Shown: piece after piece, positions 49,905 to 59,457 of the stretch | Layout of the letters: each line of letters starts with the position of its first letter | Position numbering within the stretch: the stretch's first letter is position 1 | Assembly: GCF_001975785.1 (NCBI RefSeq) | Contig: NZ_MSFI01000009.1 | Coordinates: 248,001 to 312,000, forward strand | Direction: 5' to 3' | From: Domibacillus epiphyticus | GTDB taxonomy: Bacteria > Bacillota > Bacilli > Bacillales > Domibacillaceae | Length of the DNA stretch: 64,000 bases | Notes under the pieces: model-generated | Databases searched by the model: none | Told to the model about the DNA's origin: nothing | The model's input: only the letters and a program-made list of their open reading frames with translations | Made by a program: the position numbers and the translations under genes

Positions 49905-51539
49905 ATGGAAATCAATCTCCAAGAAGTGCTGTTTCAATTTTTAGGCGGACTTGGAATATTTTTATATGGTGTTAAGCAAATGGGAGATGGATTACAAGCT
50001 TCTGCGGGTGACCGTCTTCGTGAGATTCTGGATCGATTTACAACCAACCCGGTCATGGGGGTTTTTGCAGGTATTCTTGTAACCATTCTTATTCAAAGCA
50101 GTTCCGGTACGACTGTTATAACAGTTGGACTTGTAAGTGCTGGATTTATGACGCTTAAGCAAGCAATTGGTGTCATTATGGGGGCAAATATCGGAACGAC
50201 CGTCACGGCGTTTATTATCGGGATCGATATCGGTGATTATTCGCTTCTCATTTTAGCGCTTGGATCAATGTTTATTTTCTTCTTTAAAAATAAGAAATCA
50301 AATAATTTTGGCCGGATTATTTATGGATTTGGTGCGCTCTTCTATGGACTTGAATTAATGAGTGCTGGTATGAACCCGCTTCTTGATTTTCAATCGTTCC
50401 ATGATTTGTCATTAAATATGTCAAACAGCCCGATTCTTAGTGTTTTCGTCGGAACCATATTTACAATGATTGTTCAAAGTTCTAGTGTAACAATTGGAAT
50501 TCTTCAAGGCTTATTTTCAGAAGGATTGCTCGATTTACATGCAGCGCTCCCAGTTTTATTCGGTGACAACATTGGCGCAACGATTACAGCAGTCCTTGCT
50601 TCTCTTGGTGCAACCGTTGCGGCAAAGCGTGCAGCTGCAACACATGTTTTGTTTAATATTATCGGCACGGTTATTTTCTTAATTTTTTTACCGGTCTATA
50701 TGACATTCATCGCATTTTTGCAGGAATCCATGAATTTGAATCCGGAAATGACAATTGCATTTGCACATGGAACATTTACTGTTACGAATACGATCATACA
50801 ACTCCCTTTTGTGGCGGTGCTGGCCATGATCGTAACAAAATTAATTCCTGGTGATGATTCATATATAGAATATAAACCGAAATATCTTGATCCAATTTTT
50901 ATTGAACAATCTTCATCTATTGCGCTGAGTCAGTCAAAAGAGGAGATTATTCGAATGGGCCATTTTGCAATTCAAGAAATGGAGGAATCACACAAGTATT
51001 TGAAAACAAAGCATCAAAAAAATGCAGAAAAGGCGAATCAATTAGAGGAAGCGATTAATAACCTTGATCAAAAAATTACTGATTATCTTGTGAAGGTTGG
51101 GACAACACAACTGACTGGCCTAGAATCAGAGCGGCATGCAATATTAATAGATGCAGTTCGCAATATTGAACGGATTGGTGATCACGCTGAAAATATTTGT
51201 GAGCTAGTTGATTATCAACAAACTAATAGAGTGCAAATGACTGATCAAGCAGCCGCTGATTTAGATGAAATGTTTATTTTGACGATTGAAACGGTAACAA
51301 AGTCGATTCATGCATTTGATTCAAACGATAGGGATTTAGCAAGGGAAGTTGCAGAGCAGGAAGAACAGATTGACAAAATGGAACGAAAACTTCGAAAGCA
51401 GCATATTTTACGTTTAAACAATGGTAAGTGTACAGGGCAGGCAGGCATAGTATTTGTCGATATTATTTCTAATCTGGAAAGAATGGGCGACCATGCTGTT
51501 AACCTTGCTGAAACTGTCCTTGGGATTCGTGATATATAA
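49905..51539 (+). CDS. Na/Pi cotransporter family protein with PhoU-like tail
   Basis: 544 residues: PNaS/NptA-type transporter with eight to nine transmembrane segments (about 8-320) and the two QSSS repeats (IQSSSGTTVITVG, VQSSSVTIGIL) that define the family. The C-terminal PhoU-like helical domain (about 335-544) has RIGDHAENI and RMGDHAVNL repeats. Imports phosphate with sodium. ATG 49905 follows GGAGC. B. subtilis has its homolog (yqeW) between mtaB and rpsU; here it is upstream of sodA and close to the pst operon. Confidence 0.9.
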   Translation: MEINLQEVLFQFLGGLGIFLYGVKQMGDGLQASAGDRLREILDRFTTNPVMGVFAGILVTILIQSSSGTTVITVGLVSAGFMTLKQAIGVIMGANIGTTVTAFIIGIDIGDYSLLILALGSMFIFFFKNKKSNNFGRIIYGFGALFYGLELMSAGMNPLLDFQSFHDLSLNMSNSPILSVFVGTIFTMIVQSSSVTIGILQGLFSEGLLDLHAALPVLFGDNIGATITAVLASLGATVAAKRAAATHVLFNIIGTVIFLIFLPVYMTFIAFLQESMNLNPEMTIAFAHGTFTVTNTIIQLPFVAVLAMIVTKLIPGDDSYIEYKPKYLDPIFIEQSSSIALSQSKEEIIRMGHFAIQEMEESHKYLKTKHQKNAEKANQLEEAINNLDQKITDYLVKVGTTQLTGLESERHAILIDAVRNIERIGDHAENICELVDYQQTNRVQMTDQAAADLDEMFILTIETVTKSIHAFDSNDRDLAREVAEQEEQIDKMERKLRKQHILRLNNGKCTGQAGIVFVDIISNLERMGDHAVNLAETVLGIRDI

Positions 51540-51541
51540 AC

Positions 51542-51572
51542 GAAGCAGCCATGATTGGCTGCTTCTTTTTTT
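51542..51572 (+). terminator. Terminator after the Na/Pi symporter gene
   Basis: GAAGCAGCC-ATGATT-GGCTGCTTC followed by TTTTTTT. Confidence 0.85.
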
Positions 51573-51662
51573 GCAGGCATAATTATTGCGCCATGTTCAC
51601 AATTTTGTTAATCTTGTTAATGAAAGCAGTTGATTTAACTTATTTTTGGGAGGAATTACACA

Positions 51663-52271
51663 ATGGCATTTGAACTACCACAACTACCTTACGCGTACGA
51701 CGCACTTGAGCCCCACATTGACAAAGAAACAATGAACATCCATCACACAAAACATCACAACACGTACGTAACAAACTTGAACGCTGCACTTGAAGGCAAC
51801 GAAGAACTTCTTTCTAAATCGGTAGAAGAAGTGATTGCGAACCTTGATGCAGTTCCTGAATCTGCACGTAATGCGGTTCGCAACAATGGCGGCGGTCATG
51901 CAAATCACAGCTTGTTCTGGCAGCTTCTTTCTCCAAATGGCGGCGGTGCTCCTTCAGGCAAGCTTGCGGAAGCAATTGATGCAAAATTCGGCAGCTTTGA
52001 TTCATTCAAAGAAGAATTTGCAAAAGCAGGCGCGACTCGTTTCGGTTCTGGCTGGGCATGGCTTTCTGTTGCAAATGGCGAACTTGAACTTTCAAGCACG
52101 CCAAATCAGGATTCACCGATCATGGAAGGTAAAACACCTATTCTGGGTCTTGATGTTTGGGAACATGCTTATTACTTGAACTATCAAAATCGTCGTCCGG
52201 ATTACATTGCGGCTTTCTGGAATGTAGTAAACTGGGATGAGGTATCAAAACGTTACGAAGCAGCTCTTTAA
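51663..52271 (+). CDS. sodA: Superoxide dismutase [Mn]
   Basis: 202-residue Mn/Fe superoxide dismutase with metal ligands in [26 protein letters not shown] and [16 protein letters not shown]. The Gly/Gln pattern around GSGWAWL is typical of the Mn form. TGGGAGGA precedes the ATG. Monocistronic between two terminators. Confidence 0.96.
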   Translation: MAFELPQLPYAYDALEPHIDKETMNIHHTKHHNTYVTNLNAALEGNEELLSKSVEEVIANLDAVPESARNAVRNNGGGHANHSLFWQLLSPNGGGAPSGKLAEAIDAKFGSFDSFKEEFAKAGATRFGSGWAWLSVANGELELSSTPNQDSPIMEGKTPILGLDVWEHAYYLNYQNRRPDYIAAFWNVVNWDEVSKRYEAAL

Positions 52272-52285
52272 TACTTAGTTCTATT

Positions 52286-52317
52286 AAACCGGTCCATATT
52301 TTGGGCCGGTTTTTTTG
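52286..52317 (+). terminator. Terminator after sodA
   Basis: AAACCGGTCC-ATATTTT-GGGCCGGTTT followed by TTTTT. Confidence 0.87.
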
Positions 52318-52384
52318 TGGAAAAAAACCGGCTGGTTCGTTACAATGAAAATAAACAAAAAAGAGTTTAGAGAGGAACAGACGG

Positions 52385-54538
52385 TTGAAAAAAGCAAATA
52401 AAAAGAAGAAAAGAACACACGTTCCGTTTCGGATGAATATGTTGTTTTTCATTGTATTTGTACTGTTTTCTGCGCTGATTTTCCGTCTTGGGATTGTGCA
52501 GATTGTACAGGGTGAAGATTACCAGCGGAAAATTGAACGAACAGAAGATATCACTGTAAATGCGAGCGTCCCACGCGGAAAGATTTTTGACCGTGACGGA
52601 CAAATTGTTGTTGATAATATGCCCCAGAATGCCATTACGTATACAAGGGCGCAAAGTCCGGATCCGGATGAAATGATGAAAACTGCTGAAAAGCTGGCTC
52701 AGCTTATTGAGAAGGAAACAGATCAAGTAACTGAGCGTGATAAAAAAGATTTCTGGATCGGAAAAAATGAAGAAAAAGCAAAGATGAAAATAAAAGACAA
52801 AGAATGGGAAGCTTATGAAAACGATGAAATCACAGAAGATGAGATTTATGATATGCAGCTGGAACGTATTACAGAAGAAGATTTACGTGAACTGACAGCT
52901 GACGAACTTGAAGTACTTGCTATATATCGGGAATTTACAGCCGGCTATGCGATGACTCCACAAATTGTAAAAAATAAAAATGTGACAGATGTTGAATACG
53001 CGGTGGTCAGTGAAAACCTATCATCGCTTCCTGGGGTGAATACGGCGACAGATTGGGAACGTGCATATTCCTATAATAATACATTAAAGACTGTCCTGGG
53101 CAATATCTCTTCTTCTAAAGAAGGACTTCCGAAAGAAATGGTTGATTATTATTTATCCCGCGACTACAGCCGCAATGACCGTGTAGGGAAAAGTTATCTT
53201 GAGTATCAGTATGAAGATGTGCTCCGTGGTCAGAAAACAAAAATGAAAAATATTACCGATAAATCAGGCAACTTGCTGGAGTCGGAAATAATTACTGAAG
53301 GCAAGCGGGGCAATGACCTCGTTCTATCCATCGATATGGATTTACAAATAGCTGTCGAAAAAATCATTGAAGAAGAGCTTGGCCAGGCTAAAAGAACGGG
53401 TAGTCATCCTCTGCTTGACCGCGCCTTCGTCACAATGATGGATCCGAATACAGGTGAAATTTTAGCGATGGCCGGTAAAAAATATGAAGTGGATGACGGC
53501 AAAGCTGCAATGCTCGATTTTGCGCTCGGCAATATGACGACGTCTTATGCAATGGGGTCTACTGTTAAAGGAGCGACTATTTTGACAGGGTATATGACGG
53601 GGGTAAATGAACCTGGAGAATATATTGTTGATGAGCCGATCCGTTTAGCTGATACTCCTCCTAAAAGCTCATGGTTTAACCGTGGCGGCGCGTTTGGCAT
53701 TAGCGACACATATGCATTGATGCGTTCTTCAAACGTGTATATGTTTAAAACGGCCATGGAAATTGGCGGAGCAAAGTATGTTCCAAATGGAGGCTTGAAA
53801 ATTGATTTAGAAGCTTTCAGCACGATGAGAAAGCATTTTAATCAATTTGGCCTCGGTGTGAAAACAGGAATTGATTTGCCTAATGAACAGGCGGGCTATC
53901 AGGGGATTGTCGACCCGAAAGAACCAGGGAAAATACTCGATTTTTCAATTGGACAGTTTGATACGTATACCCCGCTTCAGCTGGCGCAGTACGTCTCGAC
54001 GATTGCGAACGGCGGCTACCGCATGGAGCCGCATATCGTAAAAGAAATTCGCCAGCCAATGTCGGATACAAATAAAATTGGACCGGTTTCAAAAGAAATT
54101 AAACCGAAAGTATTGAATACACTCGACTTGGAACCGGGCTGGATTGAACGTGTACAGGAAGGGTTCCGCCTTGTGGCACAAGCTTCGGAAGGAACAGCTT
54201 CAAGTTATTTTGGTGATGCGCCATATAAAATGGCAGCGAAAACAGGAACAGCAGAAGGGGTTTATGATGGGCCATTAAGGGAAAATTATAAAAATAAATT
54301 GACCTGGAACGTAACGCTCATCGGATATGCACCATATGACAATCCGGAAGTTGCAATGGCAGTTGTTGTGCCATGGGCATATGAAAGCAGCGGAAACTCC
54401 ATTCCGATTAATCACCATATCGGCAGAAAGGCAATGGATAAGTATTTTGAATTGAAAAAACAAAAGTCAATTGACAAGCCAGTAAATGCTATTATTGAAC
54501 AAGATATTGTGAATAAAAAAGAAACTGAATCGGAATAA
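52385..54538 (+). CDS. pbpA: Penicillin-binding transpeptidase (PbpA/PBP2A-like)
   Basis: 717-residue class B penicillin-binding protein for side-wall peptidoglycan crosslinking. One N-terminal transmembrane anchor (about 20-40), a dimerisation domain with PRGKIFDRDG and an acidic insertion, and a transpeptidase domain. The active-site motifs are S392-TV-K395, SSN and K619-TGT. The start is TTG 52385 after GAGAGG. In B. subtilis this gene lies between sodA-yqgE and pstS; the yqgE transporter is absent here. Confidence 0.94.
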   Translation: MKKANKKKKRTHVPFRMNMLFFIVFVLFSALIFRLGIVQIVQGEDYQRKIERTEDITVNASVPRGKIFDRDGQIVVDNMPQNAITYTRAQSPDPDEMMKTAEKLAQLIEKETDQVTERDKKDFWIGKNEEKAKMKIKDKEWEAYENDEITEDEIYDMQLERITEEDLRELTADELEVLAIYREFTAGYAMTPQIVKNKNVTDVEYAVVSENLSSLPGVNTATDWERAYSYNNTLKTVLGNISSSKEGLPKEMVDYYLSRDYSRNDRVGKSYLEYQYEDVLRGQKTKMKNITDKSGNLLESEIITEGKRGNDLVLSIDMDLQIAVEKIIEEELGQAKRTGSHPLLDRAFVTMMDPNTGEILAMAGKKYEVDDGKAAMLDFALGNMTTSYAMGSTVKGATILTGYMTGVNEPGEYIVDEPIRLADTPPKSSWFNRGGAFGISDTYALMRSSNVYMFKTAMEIGGAKYVPNGGLKIDLEAFSTMRKHFNQFGLGVKTGIDLPNEQAGYQGIVDPKEPGKILDFSIGQFDTYTPLQLAQYVSTIANGGYRMEPHIVKEIRQPMSDTNKIGPVSKEIKPKVLNTLDLEPGWIERVQEGFRLVAQASEGTASSYFGDAPYKMAAKTGTAEGVYDGPLRENYKNKLTWNVTLIGYAPYDNPEVAMAVVVPWAYESSGNSIPINHHIGRKAMDKYFELKKQKSIDKPVNAIIEQDIVNKKETESE

Positions 54539-54544
54539 TGAAGA

Positions 54545-54574
54545 AAAAAGACGTTCGTTATGGACGTCTTTTCT
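54545..54574 (+). terminator. Terminator after pbpA
   Basis: AAAAGACGT-TCGTTATGG-ACGTCTTTT, five bases before the Pho box region. Confidence 0.75.
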
Positions 54575-54578
54575 GGTT

Positions 54579-54617
54579 TTTACAAAACCTTAACATTTCA
54601 TTAAAACCTTATTAATA
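54579..54617 (+). promoter_or_regulatory. PhoP box of the pst operon
   Basis: Four direct repeats at exact 11-base spacing: TTTACA (54579), TTAACA (54590), TTAAAA (54601), TTAATA (54612). This is the classical PhoP-binding arrangement (TTHACA-N5 repeats) and lies 66 bases before pstS. Confidence 0.88.
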
Positions 54618-54682
54618 CTGTTCCGTTATTGTATGTATTGTAGCAAATAACAAAAAACAAAATTGCAGGGGGAAATGAAGAA

Positions 54683-55657
54683 ATGAAACCAGTCAAAGTC
54701 CTTACTTTATCAGCATTACTTGGATCGGCGCTTGTGCTCGGGGCTTGTAACGGCGGAGCAGACGCAGAACCAGGAAAAGAAGATACTGAGCAGGCTGAAA
54801 CAGGCGATGCGCAGCTTCAAGGCGAAATCTCGGTTGATGGTTCTTCAACTGTTTATCCTATTATGGAAGCTGTTTCCGAAGAATTCATGATGGAACAGCC
54901 TGATGTAAAAGTAACTGTTGGTTTATCTGGAACAGGCGGCGGTTTTGAAAAGTTTGTCGCTGGTGAAACAGTAATGAGTAATGCATCCCGCCCTATTAAA
55001 GATGAAGAAGCAGCGGCGCTAAAAGAAGCAGGGATTGAATACACTGAATTAGAACTTGCATATGATGGTTTGTCGGTTGCTGTAAATAAAGATAATGACT
55101 GGGTTGATCAATTAACGGTAGACGAATTAAAGAAAATGTGGGTTGATAACGGTAAAGCAAAAAAATGGTCTGACATTCGCGAAGGATGGCCGGAAGAAGA
55201 AATTAAATTCTACTCACCAGGTACAGATTCAGGAACGTACGATTACTTTAATGAAGTGATTCTTGAAGAAGCGCAAATTGATAAGTCCGCTACATTGTCA
55301 GAAGATGACAACGTACTTGTCCAAGGTGTAACAGGTGATAAAAACGCGATTGCTTACTTCGGATATGCATACTACCTTGAAAATAAAGATAGCATGAAAG
55401 TTGTTCCGATCGTTGGTGAGAGTGGTGAAGCAGTAGAGCCAACACACGAAACAATTGAAAGCGGAGAATATGCGCCACTTTCACGCCCACTCTTCACTTA
55501 TGTAAGCAATAAAGCGATTAAAGAAGATGAAGCAGTTGCAGGATATGTCCAATTCTTGCTTGAAAATGCAGGTGTCCTTTCTGAAGATGTAGGTTATGTA
55601 TCGCTTCCACAAGAGAAGTATGACGAACAAATTTCAACACTTGAAGGTTTGAAATAA
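54683..55657 (+). CDS. pstS: Phosphate ABC transporter substrate-binding lipoprotein PstS
   Basis: 324-residue high-affinity phosphate receptor. Signal peptide with lipobox LGAC and acylated Cys22, then a Glu-rich linker and the type II periplasmic-binding fold with phosphate-contacting motifs VDGSSTVYPI, SGTGGGF and SPGTDSGTYDYF. GCAGGGGG precedes the ATG. Controlled by the upstream PhoP box; a hairpin after it may keep its mRNA more abundant than the rest of the operon. Confidence 0.96.
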   Translation: MKPVKVLTLSALLGSALVLGACNGGADAEPGKEDTEQAETGDAQLQGEISVDGSSTVYPIMEAVSEEFMMEQPDVKVTVGLSGTGGGFEKFVAGETVMSNASRPIKDEEAAALKEAGIEYTELELAYDGLSVAVNKDNDWVDQLTVDELKKMWVDNGKAKKWSDIREGWPEEEIKFYSPGTDSGTYDYFNEVILEEAQIDKSATLSEDDNVLVQGVTGDKNAIAYFGYAYYLENKDSMKVVPIVGESGEAVEPTHETIESGEYAPLSRPLFTYVSNKAIKEDEAVAGYVQFLLENAGVLSEDVGYVSLPQEKYDEQISTLEGLK

Positions 55658-55691
55658 GTCCAAAATAAAAAAAGCGGATAAAGGAAATGAC

Positions 55692-55728
55692 GTACACCAA
55701 TGAGGGTTTTATACCTTCATTGGTGTAC
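55692..55728 (+). terminator. Intercistronic hairpin between pstS and pstC
   Basis: GTACACCAATGAGGG pairs with CCTTCATTGGTGTAC (15 bp, one G-U pair), with no T-run. Likely an mRNA 3'-end stabiliser or partial terminator. Confidence 0.6.
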
Positions 55729-55751
55729 TCGGGTTGAAAGGAGTATTTGGG

Positions 55752-56696
55752 TTGAAAAATACACAAAAAGAACTAAGTCCGGTTCAGCAGCTGCTCGAAA
55801 AAAAATATAACGGCGGCTTTTTGAACAGAAGTGAAAAAGTGATACCGGTCGTTCTCTTTTTAATGGCGGCGGTATCAGTTTTAACAACCATAGGCATTGT
55901 TTTAACCTTGATTTTTGAAACATTTATCTTTTTTGGAGATGTATCAATTGTTGAGTTTTTAACAAAAACTGAATGGTATCCATTCTCTGAAACAGAAGCC
56001 GTGTACGGCATCTGGCCGCTGGTGCTCGGTACGCTGAAAATTACATTGATTGCTTCATTGTTTGCTGTTCCGATCGGTCTTGCTGTAGCGTTATATTTAA
56101 GCGAATATGCTAGCAGCCGGACACGAAAAATTATGAAGCCGATTCTTGAAGTGCTTGCGGGTGTCCCAACAATTGTTTACGGATTTTTTGCCCTTACATT
56201 TGTGACACCACTATTACGTGATTTATTTCCAACAGTTGAAATGTTTAACGCGATCAGCCCCGGGATTGTAGTGGGAATCATGATTATTCCAACAATCGTA
56301 TCCTTATCGGAAGATGCAATGTCTTCAGTACCCGAACCGGTACGTAATGGCGCACTTGCGATAGGTGCCACAAAATGGGAGACAGCATCAAAAGTTATAT
56401 TTCCTGCAGCTCTATCAGGTATTCTTGCTTCGATTGTTCTTGGGGTATCCCGTGCCATCGGTGAAACGATGATCGTCTCAATTGCAGCAGGTTCAACACC
56501 TTCTGCCGCACTTGACTTAACATCATCTTTACAAACGATGACTTCATACATTGTACAGGTAACGACAGGTGATGCCGGTTTTGGAACAACGATTTATTAC
56601 AGCATTTATGCTGTCGGGTTCACATTGTTTATCTTTACATTGTCAATGAATGTATTGGCCCAATTCATCTCGAAGCGCTTTAGGGAGGAATACTGA
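55752..56696 (+). CDS. pstC: Phosphate ABC transporter permease PstC
   Basis: 314-residue permease with six transmembrane segments and the EAA-type loop (AIGATKWETASKVIFPAA). Forms the channel with PstA. The start is TTG 55752, eight bases after AAAGGAG; the TTG at 55734 precedes that site. Its TGA overlaps the pstA ATG. Confidence 0.94.
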   Translation: MKNTQKELSPVQQLLEKKYNGGFLNRSEKVIPVVLFLMAAVSVLTTIGIVLTLIFETFIFFGDVSIVEFLTKTEWYPFSETEAVYGIWPLVLGTLKITLIASLFAVPIGLAVALYLSEYASSRTRKIMKPILEVLAGVPTIVYGFFALTFVTPLLRDLFPTVEMFNAISPGIVVGIMIIPTIVSLSEDAMSSVPEPVRNGALAIGATKWETASKVIFPAALSGILASIVLGVSRAIGETMIVSIAAGSTPSAALDLTSSLQTMTSYIVQVTTGDAGFGTTIYYSIYAVGFTLFIFTLSMNVLAQFISKRFREEY

Positions 56697-57580
56697 TGGA
56701 GAAGGTGGAACGTATTAACTCAGAAGAAATGGTCGGCCGTATAGATGGCCGGCTTGCTAAAAATAAAGTCGTAAAAGGTCTCTTTTTTGCTGCGACAGCA
56801 TTCACATCGATTATTCTTATTGTACTGCTTGTACGTATCATTTCGCAGGGTGCTCCTTATTTATCATGGGACTTCCTTCAAAACTTTGCTTCACGCCGTC
56901 CAGAGCAGGCGGGTATTAAAGCAGCAGTCATCGGAACGATTTGGATGATGGCTGTTGTGATCCCTTCTGCCGCGATTTTCGGTGTCGGCACTGCAATTTA
57001 TCTGGAAGAATACGCGAAGAAAAACGCTGTAACACGTTGGATTCAAATGAACATCTCGAATCTGGCTGGCGTTCCATCTGTCGTATTCGGTTTGCTCGGT
57101 TTGACAATTTTTGTTCGGTTATTTGGTTTTGGCAACAGTATTCTTGCAGCAGGGTTTACAATGGCATTACTTGTGCTCCCCGTGATCATTGTTGCTGCAC
57201 AGGAAGCGATTCGTGCGGTTCCAGGAGAGATAAAAGAAGCTTCTTATGGACTTGGTGCAACGAAATGGCAGACAATTTCTCGCGTTGTTCTTCCATATGC
57301 ACTTCCAGGTATATTAACGGGAAGTATTCTTGCTTTTTCACGGGCTGTTGGGGAAACAGCACCACTAGTAGTAATCGGAATTCCGACATTTGTTGCATTT
57401 TTACCATCAGGGATTTTCGATTCATTTACTGCATTGCCAATGCAAATTTACAACTGGACCAGTCGTCCTCAAATTGAGTTCCACAATCTTGCTGCTGCGG
57501 GAATCATTGTTCTTCTCGTCGTGCTTATATTAATGAACTCAGTAGCGGTATGGATTCGAAACCGATTCCAGAGCAGATAA
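56696..57580 (+). CDS. pstA: Phosphate ABC transporter permease PstA
   Basis: 294-residue second permease subunit, six transmembrane segments and EAA loop GLGATKWQTISRVVLPYA. AGGGAGGA lies upstream, and the ATG shares a base with the pstC stop (TGATG), implying coupled translation. Confidence 0.94.
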   Translation: MEKVERINSEEMVGRIDGRLAKNKVVKGLFFAATAFTSIILIVLLVRIISQGAPYLSWDFLQNFASRRPEQAGIKAAVIGTIWMMAVVIPSAAIFGVGTAIYLEEYAKKNAVTRWIQMNISNLAGVPSVVFGLLGLTIFVRLFGFGNSILAAGFTMALLVLPVIIVAAQEAIRAVPGEIKEASYGLGATKWQTISRVVLPYALPGILTGSILAFSRAVGETAPLVVIGIPTFVAFLPSGIFDSFTALPMQIYNWTSRPQIEFHNLAAAGIIVLLVVLILMNSVAVWIRNRFQSR

Positions 57581-57628
57581 GTTGTTTGTTTTAAGGAAAT
57601 CTGATTTTATATTTGGAGGGAACCTAAA

Positions 57629-58438
57629 ATGGCATTAACAGCAGTTAATTCAAAGAAAGATAATCAAAGCACACAGTCAGAAGAAGTGCTTGTCTATAAT
57701 ACAAAAAATTGCAATTTGTGGTATGGCGATCATCACGCATTGAAAAACATTAACCTTGAAATTAAAGAAAAAGATGTCACGGCAATTATTGGTCCTTCAG
57801 GTTGCGGGAAATCAACATACATTAAAACATTAAACCGTATGATTGACCTTGTGCCTGGTGTTAAAACAAACGGTAGTATCGAATACCGCGGCCGGGACAT
57901 TTTTAATAAAGATTTTCTTGTTGAAGAACTACGTACGCGGGTGGGAATGGTGTTTCAAAAGCCAAATCCTTTTCCAAAATCAATTTACGAAAACATCGCA
58001 TTCGGTTTGAAAATTCATGGGATAAAAAATAAGCAAATTATTAACGAAACGGTTGAAAAAAGTTTGCGTGGCGCAGCTCTTTGGGATGAAGTAAAAGACC
58101 GTATTCATGAGCCTGCTTACGGACTTTCAGGTGGTCAGCAACAACGTCTTTGTATCGCACGCTGCCTTGCTCTTGAGCCGGATGTCATTTTAATGGATGA
58201 ACCGACGTCCGCTCTTGATCCAGTATCAACACTCAAAATTGAAGAGTTGATCCAGGAGTTAAAAGAACAGTATTCTATCATTATCGTAACGCATAACATG
58301 CAGCAGGCTGCACGTATTTCGGACAAAACAGCATTTTTCTTAAACGGAGAAGTTGTTGAGTTTGATGCGACGGATACGATCTTTAACAACCCTGCTGACA
58401 GTCGTACAAACGATTATATTTCAGGTCGATTCGGATAA
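57629..58438 (+). CDS. pstB: Phosphate ABC transporter ATPase PstB
   Basis: 269-residue ATPase: Walker [10 protein letters not shown], signature LSGGQQQR, Walker [15 protein letters not shown] precedes the ATG. Only one pstB is present, whereas B. subtilis has two in tandem (pstB1, pstB2); no phoU gene follows. Confidence 0.96.
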   Translation: MALTAVNSKKDNQSTQSEEVLVYNTKNCNLWYGDHHALKNINLEIKEKDVTAIIGPSGCGKSTYIKTLNRMIDLVPGVKTNGSIEYRGRDIFNKDFLVEELRTRVGMVFQKPNPFPKSIYENIAFGLKIHGIKNKQIINETVEKSLRGAALWDEVKDRIHEPAYGLSGGQQQRLCIARCLALEPDVILMDEPTSALDPVSTLKIEELIQELKEQYSIIIVTHNMQQAARISDKTAFFLNGEVVEFDATDTIFNNPADSRTNDYISGRFG

Positions 58439-58441
58439 GAA

Positions 58442-58472
58442 AAAAGCCGGTGCTGCAAGCACCGGCTTTTCT
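58442..58472. terminator. Bidirectional terminator between pstB and yqzC
   Basis: AAAAGCCGGTGCT-GCA-AGCACCGGCTTTT, symmetrical. Confidence 0.88.
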
Positions 58473-58474
58473 AT

Positions 58475-58942
58475 TTATTTAGTTAAAGTTTTTGCGATTT
58501 CTTCATCGGACATATTTGGAGAAAAGGTGAATGTGCCTATCTGAAGATCGGAAGCAAAATCATTTTCTGTTAAGTATGTATTAAATGATTCAGCGTCATC
58601 AATCACACCAGCTTCTGCTAGTTCATTTACAACATCTTTAGAGGACATACCGGTTTCAATGGTGACCTTAATTTTATTTTTTTCAACATTTTGCTGTTCC
58701 TGTTCGGGTGATTCACCTTTAACAGGTGCCTCTGTATTTACAGGTTCCGCTTCCACCGGTTTTTTTTCAAGCTTTTCATTTTTTTCTTCCTCAATTTGTA
58801 CTGAATAGTTATTTTCTTCTAACGCACTTATCATTTCTTCTTCTGTCAATGTCTTTTCAGTTGATGTGTAATCAAATACGAAAAGAGCGGCTGAAGCAGC
58901 TAGCAGACCGAAACCAAATGAACGCAAGGATTGCTTCGTCAT
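58475..58942 (-). CDS. yqzC: YceG/MltG-like extracytoplasmic protein YqzC
   Basis: 155 residues: N-terminal transmembrane or signal segment (about 9-24), a Glu/Lys/Pro-rich spacer (30-88) and a small domain (about 90-155; TIETGMSSKDVVNELAEAGV, GTFTFSPNMSDEEIAKTL) like the LysM-type N-terminal subdomain of MltG. The catalytic MltG domain is absent, so it probably binds rather than cuts peptidoglycan. AAAGGA precedes the ATG, which overlaps yqzD's stop by four bases. Confidence 0.8.
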   Translation of the reverse strand: MTKQSLRSFGFGLLAASAALFVFDYTSTEKTLTEEEMISALEENNYSVQIEEEKNEKLEKKPVEAEPVNTEAPVKGESPEQEQQNVEKNKIKVTIETGMSSKDVVNELAEAGVIDDAESFNTYLTENDFASDLQIGTFTFSPNMSDEEIAKTLTK

Positions 58943-59304
58943 ACACCGGATTCCTTTCGCTTTGACTGATAAACAGCCAATATTTTTTTCACTTGATCAA
59001 CCGTTAAAGAAGACTGTCCGGCGATTTGCTGCAGATCAATACCCTGATTGTAAAGAGCCACCACCTGATTTTGAATGATTTGATTAACAGGGGATGTTTT
59101 AATTGTTGATGGAGTGGGGTCACTTATTAACAGCTCTTCTTCAATAATTTTTAATTTTTTGTTTAATTGGTAATGTTCCTGCAAAACTTGCATAGACAAT
59201 TCTTCTAGATCTTTTTCAAGCTTCCGCTGTTTGTCTTTCATAAAAAAAGACAAAATAATAAATCCAGCACCTGAAGCAGCTAGTCCGATAATCAGTCCGT
59301 TCAT
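58939..59304 (-). CDS. yqzD: YqzD-like membrane-anchored protein
   Basis: 121 residues: N-terminal transmembrane segment (about 2-20), a helical/coiled-coil part (22-60; RKLEKDLEELSMQVLQEHY) and a C-terminal helix-turn-helix-like repeat (about 80-115; LYNQGIDLQQIAGQSSLTVD). Start at 59304 with AAGGAGG upstream. Position next to yqzC suggests YqzD; function unknown. Confidence 0.72.
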   Translation of the reverse strand: MNGLIIGLAASGAGFIILSFFMKDKQRKLEKDLEELSMQVLQEHYQLNKKLKIIEEELLISDPTPSTIKTSPVNQIIQNQVVALYNQGIDLQQIAGQSSLTVDQVKKILAVYQSKRKESGV

Positions 59305-59457
59305 TGATAGTCCCTCCTTGATACTCGTTAGCCTATTATACCACATTTTAGCAGTGTAAAGTGAGGGGACTGCAGATTGCTGTGCTGTATCGAAAGTGAT
59401 ACGATATTTATATAAAATTAAATAAGAAAAATCTGCTGGAGAGCGGGGTGATACATA

